Shown here in pieces: positions 44,453 through 53,020 of a stretch of DNA of 64,000 bases. The notes beneath the pieces are model-generated. The model had not been told where the DNA came from. It ran no database searches and saw only the letters and a program-made list of their open reading frames with translations. Source of the stretch: JAVVHH01 sp965276815. GTDB lineage: Bacteria; Pseudomonadota; Alphaproteobacteria; Acetobacterales; Acetobacteraceae. Made by a program: the position numbers and the translations under genes. The stretch is from the NCBI GenBank assembly GCA_965276815.1, contig CBDIBE010000007.1, positions 248,001 to 312,000 on the forward strand, read 5' to 3'. Within the stretch, counting starts at the first letter, position 1; each line of letters opens with the position of its first letter.

Positions 44453-45660
44453 ATGCTTCAGACCATGGTTTCCCCCTCGTCCAATCAGAACGCCGTGCCG
44501 GTCACCGGCGCCTACAAGGTGGATATCTCCCGCGGCGAGCGGATTGGCGGGTGTCGTCCGAGTGGTTCTCCCGGCCTGACGACGAACGCTACCTGTCACT
44601 GACCGCGCTGCATGACGCGGTCCGCGCCCGCGCCGAGCGTGCCACGGCGCGCACCGTCGAGAGCCGAGCCCTTCGCATCGAAGCAGGCCGAGATGATGCC
44701 GAGCGGCTGACGCTCACCGTGCCGGGCCGTGAGGCGTCGATCGCGCCGACGAACTGGTCGTTCGGCCAGATGTGCAGCCTCGTCGGCGCTCCGGCGAGCT
44801 ACCTGCGCCAGCTTCCGGCGCCGCTCGCCGGCATCAACCTGCAGCACGGGCTCCTGTCGCACCGGGCCGAACTGGTGAAGACGCTGGAGGCCGAGGACGG
44901 CAGGGTGGAGCTGCGCGCTGTGACCGGGCCGGATTACGGCCGCATCTGGGATCACGAGCTGGTCGCCGCCGTCATGCGCATCGGCGGCAATGGCGTGGGC
45001 GACACGCGCTGGAAGGTGCCGGGCCTGCTGGACTGGCGAAGCATGACCCATAACCCGTTCGTGGAAGTCACCAAGGACACCACGACCCTGTACGCGTCCG
45101 ACCGGGACGTCTTCTTGTTCCTGGTCGACGATACGCACCCGATCGAGGCGGGTCGGCTGCCCAATGGCGATCCTGACGTGTTTTTCCGGGGCTTCTATTG
45201 CTGGAACTCGGAGGTCGGCTCGAAGACGCTGGGGATCGCGAGCTTCTTCCTGCGGGCGGTGTGCATGAACCGGACGCTCTGGGGTGTCGAAGGATTCCAG
45301 GAGATCTCGATCCGGCACAGCAAGTTCGCCGCGCACCGCTTTGCGCACCAGGCGGCCCCGGCGCTGGCGCGGTTTGCCGACAGTTCTCCCGGTGCCTTCA
45401 TCAGCGGCGTGCGGACCGCGCGCGAGCAGGTGGTGGCACGCAAGGACGAGGATCGGGAAACGTTTTTGCGCCGGCGCGGATTCAACAAGCCGGAGACGGA
45501 GAAGATCATCGCCACCGTGCTCCAGGAAAAAGGGCGGCCGCCGGAGAGCGTGTTCGACTTCGTCCAGGGCATCACCGCGCTGGCCCGGAGCAAGCCGCAC
45601 CAGGACGCCAGGCTGGAGCTGGAGGGCAAGGCGGCCAAGCTGATGGCCAGCGTCGGGTAA
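44453..45660 (+). CDS. DUF932 plasmid-type protein (possible N-terminal frameshift)
   Basis: The clear open frame is GTG 44551 to 45660, 369 residues: EWFSRPDDERYLSL, FGQMCSLVGAPASYLRQLPA, VTGPDYGRIWDHELV, FVEVTKDTTTLYASDRDVFL, GFYCWNSEVGSKTLG, ISIRHSKFAAHRFAHQ. DUF932 proteins occur on plasmids, phages and integrative elements next to ParB-like genes; their role is unproven. An upstream ATG 44453 begins QTMVSPSSNQNAVPV, then TGAYKVDISRGERIG, which looks like the normal N-terminus but is one base out of frame with the rest (GGCGGG near 44546). Either the N-terminus is lost or the sequence has an error. An internal duplicate lies at 32473. Confidence 0.85.
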
Positions 45661-45800
45661 CTCTACCGGGCAGAGGCCGCCAGCCCGGCCCTTCGCCGTC
45701 CGGCGGGAAGGTTCAGCCCTTTCCTCCGGGGGTTTGTCCTGCGGTTCGTCTCTTCAGAGGGAGAGATGGGCCGCAGGCCTCGTGACGAGTTCGGGTCAGG

Positions 45801-45830
45801 AGAGAGGCTCCCGGCCAGCCCGTCGCGGAG
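45801..45830 (+). repeat. 30-base direct repeat, copy 2 (before ParB-like gene)
   Basis: Identical to 44415-44444. It includes the GGAG that serves as ribosome site for ATG 45838. The rest of the 45661-45800 gap is GC-rich and shows no gene. Confidence 0.8.
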
Positions 45831-45837
45831 AACGACA

Positions 45838-47979
45838 ATGGGTTCCACCTCGAAGATCGCGCTCAGCATCTCGCGCGACATCCCCTTCAACAAGCTGCTG
45901 CTCAGCGCCTGCAACGTCCGCCGGGTCAAGGCGGGCGTGTCCATTCAGGAGCTTGCCGACGACATCGCGAGGCGAACGTTGTTGCAGTCCCTCACGGTCA
46001 GGCCGGTGCTGGACGCCGACGGCAACGAGACCGGCAGCTACGAGATCCCGGCCGGCGGCCGCCGCTACCGGGCGCTGGAGCTGCTGGTCAAGCAGAAGCG
46101 CCTGGCCAAGACGGCGCCAATCCCGTGCGTGATCCGCACCGGCGGCATCGCCGAGGAGGACAGCCTGGCCGAGAACGTCCAGCGCGCGCCGCTGCATCCG
46201 CTCGACCAGTTCCGCGCCTTTCTGGCCTTGCGCGAGGAGGGCCAGTCCGAGGAGGAAATCGCCGCCGCGTTTTTTGTCAGCGTCGCGGTGGTCAAGCAGC
46301 GGCTGAAGCTGGCTTCGGTGTCGCCCAAGCTGCTGGAGGCCTACGCCGAGGATGGCATGACGCTGGACCAGCTCATGGCCTTCACCGTCTCCGGTGACCA
46401 CGAGCGACAGGAGCAGGTCTGGGAACGGCTGCAATCCTCCTACACCAAGGAACCGTATGTCATCCGCCGCCAACTGACCGAAGGGGCCGTCCGTGCGTCC
46501 GACAAGCGTGTGCGGTTCATCGGCGAGGCGTATGAGGCCGCCGGCGGCAGCGTGCTGCGCGACCTGTTTCAGGGCGACGATGGTGGCTGGCTGCAGGACG
46601 TGGCCCTGGTCGACCGGCTGGTGGCCGAGCGCCTCGAGCGCGAGGCGGAGACGGTCCGCGCCGAGGGCTGGAAGTGGATCGAGGTCGCGCCCGACTTTCC
46701 GTATGGGCACAGCTTCGGCCTGCGCCAGCTCCGGGGCGAGGGGCAGTCGCTGAGCGCGGAGCAGGAAGCCGAGCGGGAAGCGCTGCAAGCCGAATACGAC
46801 CAGCTCGAGGGCGAGCACGAAACGGTCGAGGAGCTGCCAGAGGAGATCGAGCGCCGCCTGGCCGAGATCGAGGCGACGCTGGCCGTCTTTGATGACCAGC
46901 CCCTCACCTTTGACCCGGCGGAGATCGCACGCGCCGGCACCTTTATCAGCATCGGCCCGGACGGGCGGCTGCTGGTGCAGCGCGGCTTTGTCCGGTCCGA
47001 GGACGAACTGCCCGTTGTGGAGGCTGAGCCGGAGGCGGGAGTGGAGTTCCGCGCCGGCGCCGCGGTCGACGAAAACCAGCAGATGACGTCGGTGGCGATG
47101 CGGGTCGATGACGGGGGTGCGGCGTTGCAAGCCGAACCGGCAGCAACGGAGCCGGAGGAGGAAGATGGCATCAAGCCGCTGCCCGACCGTTTGCTGACGG
47201 AGCTGTCGGCGCATCGCACCTTGGCGCTGCGCTACACCCTGGGCGGCGTGCCGCATCTGGCGCTGGTGACGGCCCTGCACGCGCTCTGCCTGAAGCTGTT
47301 CTACCCCTACGCGTTGGACAGCTGTCTCGACCTCGACGCCAAGAGCGTCGGGTTCGGGGCGCAGGCGCCGGGGCTGCGCGATGCGGCGATCGCGGCACAA
47401 CTCGAGGCCCGGCACCAAAGCTTGGCGGCGCGCCTGCCGCGCGAGGCCGGCGCGTTGTGGGAGGCGCTGCTCGAGCTCGATGGCGAGAGCCGGCTCGGGC
47501 TGTTCGCCCATTGCGTTGCATTGACTGTGAACGCCGTCCACGAAGCCTGGAACCGGCGGCCGCGGCAGCTGGCGCATGCCGACCGGCTTGCCCAGGCGGT
47601 GCAGCTCGACATGGCGGTGGCAGGGTGGACTCCGACCGTGGACTCCTATCTCGGCCGGGTCACCAAGGCGCGCATCCTGCAAGCGGTGCGGGAGGCCAGG
47701 GGCGAGGAAGCAGCTGAGCGGATCGCCCACCTCAAGAAGGGCGACATGGCCGTGCAGGCAGAAGCGCTGCTGGCCGGATTCGGCTGGGTGCCCGAGCCGC
47801 TGCGTACGCCGGGCGGAGCTGTCGAAGGTTCCTTCGTCGAAGGCAACGAAGGGCAGGTGTTCGCGTCCGTGACGGAAGCCGAGCTGCCAGACATTGAGGC
47901 GGACAGCGAACAGCCGAGCCAAACGGAGCAGCCCGAGGCGGACGCATCCACGGAGGCGTGGCCCGTCGCGGCTGAGTAA
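45838..47979 (+). CDS. ParB/RepB/Spo0J-type nuclease-domain protein of a plasmid-like element
   Basis: 713 residues from ATG 45838. The N-terminal ParB domain has LSACNVRRV, EIPAGGRRYRALELLV and the Arg-rich box EEDSLAENVQRAPLHPLDQF. Then a KorB-like helix-turn-helix: FFVSVAVVKQRLKLASVSPK. A coiled, acidic middle (about 330-370, Glu-rich) and a long C-terminal domain with HLALVTALHALCLKLFYPYA follow. It is much longer than chromosomal ParB (about 300), like ParB-related proteins of mobile elements that travel with DUF932 and toprim genes. No parA is seen nearby, so a partitioning role is uncertain. Confidence 0.88.
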   Translation: MGSTSKIALSISRDIPFNKLLLSACNVRRVKAGVSIQELADDIARRTLLQSLTVRPVLDADGNETGSYEIPAGGRRYRALELLVKQKRLAKTAPIPCVIRTGGIAEEDSLAENVQRAPLHPLDQFRAFLALREEGQSEEEIAAAFFVSVAVVKQRLKLASVSPKLLEAYAEDGMTLDQLMAFTVSGDHERQEQVWERLQSSYTKEPYVIRRQLTEGAVRASDKRVRFIGEAYEAAGGSVLRDLFQGDDGGWLQDVALVDRLVAERLEREAETVRAEGWKWIEVAPDFPYGHSFGLRQLRGEGQSLSAEQEAEREALQAEYDQLEGEHETVEELPEEIERRLAEIEATLAVFDDQPLTFDPAEIARAGTFISIGPDGRLLVQRGFVRSEDELPVVEAEPEAGVEFRAGAAVDENQQMTSVAMRVDDGGAALQAEPAATEPEEEDGIKPLPDRLLTELSAHRTLALRYTLGGVPHLALVTALHALCLKLFYPYALDSCLDLDAKSVGFGAQAPGLRDAAIAAQLEARHQSLAARLPREAGALWEALLELDGESRLGLFAHCVALTVNAVHEAWNRRPRQLAHADRLAQAVQLDMAVAGWTPTVDSYLGRVTKARILQAVREARGEEAAERIAHLKKGDMAVQAEALLAGFGWVPEPLRTPGGAVEGSFVEGNEGQVFASVTEAELPDIEADSEQPSQTEQPEADASTEAWPVAAE

Positions 47980-47987
47980 TGCGGCTG

Positions 47988-49169
47988 TCAAGCGGCGCGA
48001 TGGCTGGGATTGTAGGGTTTGTCATGAGTGAGCATGGCCCACAGGACGTTGCTGCGTTGGCGTGCGAGGGCGATGACGGCCTGGACGTGATGCTTTCCCT
48101 CGCGCCGCTTGCGGTCGTAGTAGGCACGGCTGTCGGGATGGATGCTGAAGGCGCAGAAGGCGCTTTGATAGAGGATACGCTTGAGGTCCCGATCGCCGCG
48201 GCGTGCGCGACGGAGCGTTCGGGAGTGTCCGGATTGTCGCAGTATCGGCGCCAGTCCGGCCGCGGCGGCAAGTGCTGCGGGCGAACGGAAGCGGGTGATG
48301 TCGCCGCCAATGGTTGCGATGAACTCGGCTGCCAGGACGGCCCCCATGCCCGGCAAGGAGCGCACGAGGGCTCCCTTAGGGTGGGCTGTGACGATGGCCT
48401 CCAGTTCCTTGTCGATGGCGGCCAAGCGGTCGCGCACGAGCAGTGCCTCGGTTGCCATCTCGCGCACCAGGCGGGCGATCGTGGCTTCGCCCGGAACGGC
48501 GGTGCGCTGCTGAGCGGCGCAGTCGCGGGCCAGTTCGGCCAGGCGTTCGGGATCGCGAAGGTTGGGCGTACGGCGAAGGTGGCGAACGATTGCCTTGGCA
48601 CTTGCCTTGCGGATCTCGGCCGGCGTGACGTAGCGGGTGAGCAGGGCCAATGGCGCTTTGCAGGTGATGTCGAGCTTGGCTTCCAGGTCGGGATGAGCCT
48701 GGGAGAGCAGCTGGCGCAACCGCGAGACGCGGCGGTTCTGGTCCTGCACCAGGTCACGGCGGCGGCTGACGAGCAGGCGCAGGCTGGCGGTGGCGTCGTC
48801 GTCGGCACGGATCGGCCGCAAGCCGTCGCGGGTGCGCACGAGGTCGGCGATGACGCGCGCGTCTTGGGGATCGGACTTGCGCTCGCCGCCGGCATAGCCG
48901 TGCGCAGCCCGGTTGACGGCAAGGCCCGGCACGTGGACCAGCCTCAGGCCGTCGGCCAACAGCAGGGCTTGCAGGAAGGTGGCGATGGAACCGTCCACAT
49001 CCAGGCCGACCTGCACCGGTTCGGGCAGAGCGCGCGGCTCAGCCGAGAGCGCGTCCAGATCGGCCTGGGTGTTGCGGACCGCGCGGTTGAGCAGGACACG
49101 CCCGCCCGCGTCCAAAGCGCACGCCCAGTGCATGTCCTTGGCGACATCGATTCCAACGCAGATCGTCAT
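47988..49169 (-). CDS. IS110-family transposase (DEDD recombinase)
   Basis: 393 residues from ATG 49169 behind CGGAGG. The RuvC-like DEDD domain includes GIDVAKDMHWA, GLDVDGSIATFL and DPQDARVIADLVR. The C-terminal Tnp_20 domain reads LPGMGAVLAAEFIATIGGD, FRSPAALAAAAGLAPI and QSGHSR, with the conserved Ser. The frame is intact, so the element may be active. It lies 9 bases after the ParB-like gene and before the toprim gene. Confidence 0.93.
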   Translation of the reverse strand: MTICVGIDVAKDMHWACALDAGGRVLLNRAVRNTQADLDALSAEPRALPEPVQVGLDVDGSIATFLQALLLADGLRLVHVPGLAVNRAAHGYAGGERKSDPQDARVIADLVRTRDGLRPIRADDDATASLRLLVSRRRDLVQDQNRRVSRLRQLLSQAHPDLEAKLDITCKAPLALLTRYVTPAEIRKASAKAIVRHLRRTPNLRDPERLAELARDCAAQQRTAVPGEATIARLVREMATEALLVRDRLAAIDKELEAIVTAHPKGALVRSLPGMGAVLAAEFIATIGGDITRFRSPAALAAAAGLAPILRQSGHSRTLRRARRGDRDLKRILYQSAFCAFSIHPDSRAYYDRKRREGKHHVQAVIALARQRSNVLWAMLTHDKPYNPSHRAA

Positions 49170-49400
49170 GACCACCTCCGGGAGTCGGTTGCACCTTGCA
49201 GCCCCGGTCTCGCCGGCATCGCCTTACAAAGCCATGGACGGCAGCGAGCAATCAGCGGTCGAACCCGGGCAGCGATGCGGGTGGCCCAGCCGCGACGATC
49301 ATCAATGACAGCCAGAATAGCAGCCATGCCCGCATCGCCTACGCCCCGACACTCTGGATCAACGAGCGTCGGAACGCATCAACCGGGTAAGGCCGAGTAG
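49170..49400 (-). ncRNA. Candidate bridge-RNA region of the IS110 element
   Basis: About 230 non-coding bases lie upstream of the transposase gene within the presumed element. In IS110-group elements such as IS621 this is where a structured bridge RNA that pairs with donor and target DNA is made. I see no protein here on either strand. The assignment rests on position and family knowledge; loops were not solved. Confidence 0.4.
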
Positions 49401-49499
49401 CAGCTCCCCTTGTTCCTCCAGGGCTCGCGGCTTGGACCACCCCACGAAGCACGCTTCGTGGGACCCGGCGGCGAGCCTTGCTTCTTTTCGGAGGCCACG

Positions 49500-50621
49500 A
49501 TGCCGGACACGGTATCCGACCTGGCGCGCCGCCTCGCCGAGAACGCCGAGGCCGTGTGTCGCCACTATCTGTCCAACGGCCGCCGCGAGGGTAGCTACTG
49601 GTGTGTCGGCGACGTCCGCAACACGCCGGGGCGCAGCCTCTACGTGCGCCTGCGCGGTCCCAGTTCGGGCAAAGGCGCCGCCGGGAAATGGACCGACTCC
49701 GCGACGGATCAGCACGGCGACTTGCTGGACCTGATCGCCGCCGCTCGGCATCTGTCCGGGATTGGCGATGCCCTGGACGAAGCGCGGCGTTTTCTGGGGC
49801 TGGTTCGGGCGCGGCCGGGATGTGCCCCGGCTTCCAGCTCCGGCTTGCCGTCCACTACCGGGCACGGAACATGGGCCAATTCCATCATCCCAGGGCTGCC
49901 GGAGGCCGCTCGGCGCTTGTTCGCCGTCTCCAAGCCGATCGCCGGGACGGCTGCAGAAACTTATCTGCGCGAGCGCGGGATCGCAGACGCTCTCGAAATG
50001 ACCGCGCTCCGCTTTCATTCGCGCTGCTGGTATCGGCCAGACCCCGCCAACCCCGGCGAGGCGCGCGACACTTGGCCGGCACTCGTGGCCGCCATCACCG
50101 ACCTCGACGGCACGATCACCGGCGTGCAACGTACTTGGCTCGACCCGTCCGGCCATGGAAAGGCGCCGGTTGCGACGCCGCGGCGGGCAATGGGTCACCT
50201 GCTCGGCCACGCGGTCCGGTTCGGCGTCGTAGGCCCAGCGCCCGACACGACTTGGATCATGGCCGCCGGCGAGGGCATCGAGAGTGTGCTGTCATTGCGG
50301 AGCATCTTGCCCTCTCTGCCCCTGGCCGCCGCGCTCTCAGCCGGGCATCTCGCCGCCCTCCTGCTCCCTGCCGGGCTGCGCCGGCTCTACATTGTGCGCG
50401 ACAACGACCGGGCCGGGCATTGGGCGGCGGAGAAGTTGGCAGCCCGGGCGCAGGCGGCCGGGATCGAGGCGCTGGTGCTGGCGCCCACCCTGGGCGACTT
50501 CAACGACGACCTGCGGCAGCTCGGCCCTTCAGAACTGGAATCAGCCATCCGGGTGCAGCTCGCCCCGGAGGACGTGACGCGGTTCTGGCGACCGTCGGAG
50601 CGAGGCGAGCGGACACGATAG
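49500..50621 (+). CDS. Toprim-domain protein (primase-like, DUF7146 type)
   Basis: 373 residues from ATG 49500 behind CGGAGG. The N-terminal part (LARRLAENAEAVCRHYLSNG, REGSYWCVGDV, PGRSLYVRL, GKWTDSATDQHGDLLDLI) resembles the region before toprim in plasmid primase-like proteins. The C-terminal toprim has the Glu motif GEGIESVLSL and the DxD motif VRDNDRAG. No helicase domain. It probably serves replication or repair of the mobile element. Confidence 0.88.
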   Translation: MPDTVSDLARRLAENAEAVCRHYLSNGRREGSYWCVGDVRNTPGRSLYVRLRGPSSGKGAAGKWTDSATDQHGDLLDLIAAARHLSGIGDALDEARRFLGLVRARPGCAPASSSGLPSTTGHGTWANSIIPGLPEAARRLFAVSKPIAGTAAETYLRERGIADALEMTALRFHSRCWYRPDPANPGEARDTWPALVAAITDLDGTITGVQRTWLDPSGHGKAPVATPRRAMGHLLGHAVRFGVVGPAPDTTWIMAAGEGIESVLSLRSILPSLPLAAALSAGHLAALLLPAGLRRLYIVRDNDRAGHWAAEKLAARAQAAGIEALVLAPTLGDFNDDLRQLGPSELESAIRVQLAPEDVTRFWRPSERGERTR

Positions 50622-50747
50622 ACACGGGAGCGGCACGAGGGTCGAAGTGGTTCGCCAGCGTGAGTCCGTCCGGCTTGGAGAGCCGCGCCCACGGCCTTCT
50701 GAGAGGGCGATCGGACCGCAAGCGGACCGGGCCGGCAACGGCTGCGT

Positions 50748-50802
50748 GCGGCTATTTTCCCCTGGCGGCGAGCCGCCATTCCTCGCGAGACAAAATAGCC
50801 GC
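50748..50802. other. Nested hairpin between toprim and DUF2493 genes
   Basis: GCGGCTATTTT (50748-50758) pairs perfectly with AAAATAGCCGC (50792-50802). Inside lies a second perfect stem, TGGCGG/CCGCCA, around CGAG. The 310-base gap (50622-50930) has no gene. An outer 11-base AT-containing stem plus inner GC stem suggests a structured RNA, an origin-like site or a protein-binding site of the element. Confidence 0.6.
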
Positions 50803-50930
50803 CCCACGCCGTCCTCCGCTCCGCTGCGGCCGCTCGCGCCAGGCGCGGCGGTGCAAGCCCGGTCCGCCTCCGGTCTTCGACGCCTGCGAAGGCCGCGATG
50901 GACGCGGCCGCAAGCTAGAGGCAGACCACG

Positions 50931-51869
50931 ATGACCAACAAAACCGACCGCGACAACGAGCCGCACCACGCCCCGTCCTCGACCGACTCGCTCCTCACCG
51001 AACTCCAGCTCTACCGGCACCGTCCCTTTCAGGACGAACCCGACACCAGGCCGATGCCCGATGAACGCCAGGTTGGCGCCGCGCTGGCCGACATCTTCGA
51101 CGCCCTGGTCGCCACCCTCACCGACACGCGCATGGAGCCCGACCTCGAGGACCTGCTCTGGTCCACCGTCAATCTGTTCCACCGTGCCGCCGACCGGGTC
51201 GAACGCGAACTCGACGGCAATGAGCAGGCGCAGCGCCGGAGCCAGAAGGATCAGGACGGCTCGGAAATCCGCTCCGTGGAGCTGGAGCGGCTGCTGGCCG
51301 AGGGCACGACACTCATCGAACGCCGCAACGCCTTCGAGGCGATGCGCGACGGCGCCGCCGAATTGTTCGAGACGCACACTGGATCTGCCTGGCGACCGCG
51401 CGCCGGGTCGATGGTGAACCACCGCACGCTAACCTCGGCGATGATCGACAGCCGCGATTTTCTCAGTGCCAAGCGTCGGGCCGAGACCGAGGTGATGCTG
51501 CCGCCCGGACTCAAGGTCGCCTTTGCGGGAGGCTACGAGTGCAACGACCACCAGGCGATCTGGGCAGCGCTCGACCGGGTGCATGCCAAGCATCCAGGCA
51601 TGGTGCTGCTGCACGGGGGATCGCCGAAAGGCGCGGAACGCATCGCCGCTTGCTGGGCCGATACCCGAAAGGTGCCGCAGGTTGCCTTCAGGCCCGACTT
51701 CACCCGGCACAAGAATGCGGCGCCGTTCAAGCGCAACGATCAACTGCTCGAGACCATGCCCATCGGGGTGGTAGTGTTCCCCGGCTCCGGCATCTCCGAC
51801 AACCTCGCCGACAAGGCCAAGAAGCTCGGCATCCCTCTGTTCGACTTCCGTAAGGGCGGCGGCGCGTAA
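50931..51869 (+). CDS. DUF2493 / SLOG-domain protein of a mobile element
   Basis: 312 residues. A helical N-terminal half (SLLTELQLYRHRPFQDEPD, LVATLTDTRMEPDLEDLLWS) is followed by a C-terminal Rossmann-like DUF2493/SLOG domain: LKVAFAGGYECNDHQAIWAA, LLHGGSPKGAERIAACWA, VVFPGSGISDNLADKAKKLG. SLOG domains bind nucleotides or nucleotide-derived ligands. It is a standard neighbour of DUF932/ParB-like/toprim genes; its role is unknown. Confidence 0.87.
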   Translation: MTNKTDRDNEPHHAPSSTDSLLTELQLYRHRPFQDEPDTRPMPDERQVGAALADIFDALVATLTDTRMEPDLEDLLWSTVNLFHRAADRVERELDGNEQAQRRSQKDQDGSEIRSVELERLLAEGTTLIERRNAFEAMRDGAAELFETHTGSAWRPRAGSMVNHRTLTSAMIDSRDFLSAKRRAETEVMLPPGLKVAFAGGYECNDHQAIWAALDRVHAKHPGMVLLHGGSPKGAERIAACWADTRKVPQVAFRPDFTRHKNAAPFKRNDQLLETMPIGVVVFPGSGISDNLADKAKKLGIPLFDFRKGGGA

Positions 51870-51890
51870 GCACCGCACTTTCCACCCGCC

Positions 51891-52448
51891 TCAGCAATGG
51901 ATGAAATCACCCTCCGGGGCGATCTGCTGGATAAGGTCGAATTCGTCCCGGTTCGCGGTCAGCACTGGAATTCCCGCCTTCGCTGCCGTCAAGAAGATCA
52001 ACGCATCCTTCAGGCATTCCTTGCGCTGATGCGGCTGGAACCGCTGCGTCCGCGCTAGCGTGCCCGCAATCACGCCCGCGTCCATCCAGACTCGCGCGTC
52101 AGGTGTCACCAGCCGGCTTGCCGGAATGTCTGCGAATAGTTGGGTGTAGTGGTCCCGCATTGCAGACCAGCCCGGCCGTGACGGATCGGCATTCGCGACA
52201 CCGACCGCCAACTCCGCGAGCGCGACCGAACAGTGGAACAGCAGCGCACGGTCTATGGCGTCACGCACGTCACTCTCCAAACGGCCGGCCGCGCGGTTTA
52301 TGTACACGTTCGTGTCGAGCAAGAGAAGCAGCGGGCCGCCTGGCAAGGACTCCAGATCAACGAGCTCAGACTGTTGTCTTGGGACGAGCTGTGATGTGCG
52401 TTTGGCCGGCTTGCGTTTCCGAAGTACGCTTTTGAGGTCAATACTCAA
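51891..52448 (-). CDS. PIN-domain toxin (VapC-like ribonuclease)
   Basis: About 185 residues from a probable TTG at 52448, overlapping the antitoxin end by 11 bases; the frame is open further up but inside the antitoxin gene. PIN motifs: LLLLLDTNVYINR (first Asp), VALAELAVG (Glu), CLKDALIFLTAAK (Asp) and PVLTANRDEFDLI (last acidic pair). VapC-like proteins cleave RNA, often tRNA. It is longer than typical VapC (about 130) owing to an N-terminal extension rich in Lys/Arg. Confidence 0.85.
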   Translation of the reverse strand: MSIDLKSVLRKRKPAKRTSQLVPRQQSELVDLESLPGGPLLLLLDTNVYINRAAGRLESDVRDAIDRALLFHCSVALAELAVGVANADPSRPGWSAMRDHYTQLFADIPASRLVTPDARVWMDAGVIAGTLARTQRFQPHQRKECLKDALIFLTAAKAGIPVLTANRDEFDLIQQIAPEGDFIHC

Positions 52449-52773
52449 GATCGTGGTCTGGCCCGAGCCGTCCTTCGGTGCGCCGAAAAAACGCGGCAAC
52501 AGGGTCGGGCCGTGCCAGCATCGCCAGGGCCATGACCCCGAGTTCGCTGGTGGAACTGACCCCTGCCTCGCGCTTGGCGGCCTCAACCAGCGCCGGCGGC
52601 GCACGAAAGCTCACATGTTCCGTCTTCTCGCCATCCAAAAGACCAGCTAGCCGGGCCTCTTCCAGGACAGAGGCAAGCAGCAGCGGCGGTGAGGCGAGCG
52701 TCGTTGCCGGCCCGCCAGGGACCTGGGCACGTGCCTTCCGCTTCGTCTTTGGCACCACGCGAGGTACCGTCAT
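52438..52773 (-). CDS. Putative antitoxin of the PIN toxin (ribbon-helix-helix-like)
   Basis: 111 residues from ATG 52773 behind GGGAGG. A basic N-terminus (PKTKRKARAQ) is followed by TEHVSFRAPPALVEAAKREA, then VSSTSELGVMALAML, which has the beta-helix-helix look of small DNA-binding antitoxins. Position just before the PIN gene, with overlap, supports a toxin-antitoxin pair that stabilises the element. Confidence 0.75.
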   Translation of the reverse strand: MTVPRVVPKTKRKARAQVPGGPATTLASPPLLLASVLEEARLAGLLDGEKTEHVSFRAPPALVEAAKREAGVSSTSELGVMALAMLARPDPVAAFFRRTEGRLGPDHDLEY

Positions 52774-52853
52774 GTCAGCCTCCCATCTCAGATGTGCGCA
52801 AGATAGTGGGGATTGTAACACATCGCAAGCGTGACGGTAAGCCCCGTGAACTC

Positions 52854-52914
52854 GCGATCAGCCGTGAGAAAGATCCTATCACTGCCCTTCATGTGGCGAG
52901 TGCGATCAGCCGTG
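52854..52914. repeat. 13-base direct repeats before the IS630 remnant
   Basis: GCGATCAGCCGTG occurs at 52854-52866 and 52902-52914, 48 bases apart. The gap 52774-53020 otherwise shows no recognisable gene and probably contains the left end of the IS630 piece. Confidence 0.4.
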
Positions 52915-53020
52915 CGGGCCGTTGGGCAGCTTATACCAGCATTCACGGACGATGACTCTTTGGGGTTTCCGCGACGCGGTGCGCATCTGATTCGATGGCG
53001 GCGAACCCAGGAGGTCCGCC

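Larger units (their letters stand above)
47985..49405 (-). mobile_element. IS110-family insertion sequence (approximate ends)
   Basis: IS110 elements lack clear terminal inverted repeats. I placed the ends at CT dinucleotides (47985-47986 and 49404-49405) that could be the recombination core, giving about 1.42 kb. The plasmid genes on both sides are intact, so it sits in the gap between the parB-like and toprim genes. Ends need an empty-site comparison. Confidence 0.5.

Noticed and set aside
45690..45725. Hairpin after the DUF932 gene as terminator
   Set aside because: The arms pair only imperfectly and the leader repeat of the next gene follows closely; not convincing.
45796..47991. A 731-codon frame antisense to the ParB-like gene
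   Set aside because: Gln/Leu/Arg/His-biased mirror of the coding strand; no motif. The sense frame has clear ParB boxes.
47979..49400. A 473-codon frame antisense to the IS110 transposase
   Set aside because: Mirror of an intact transposase with DEDD motifs; no recognisable domain.
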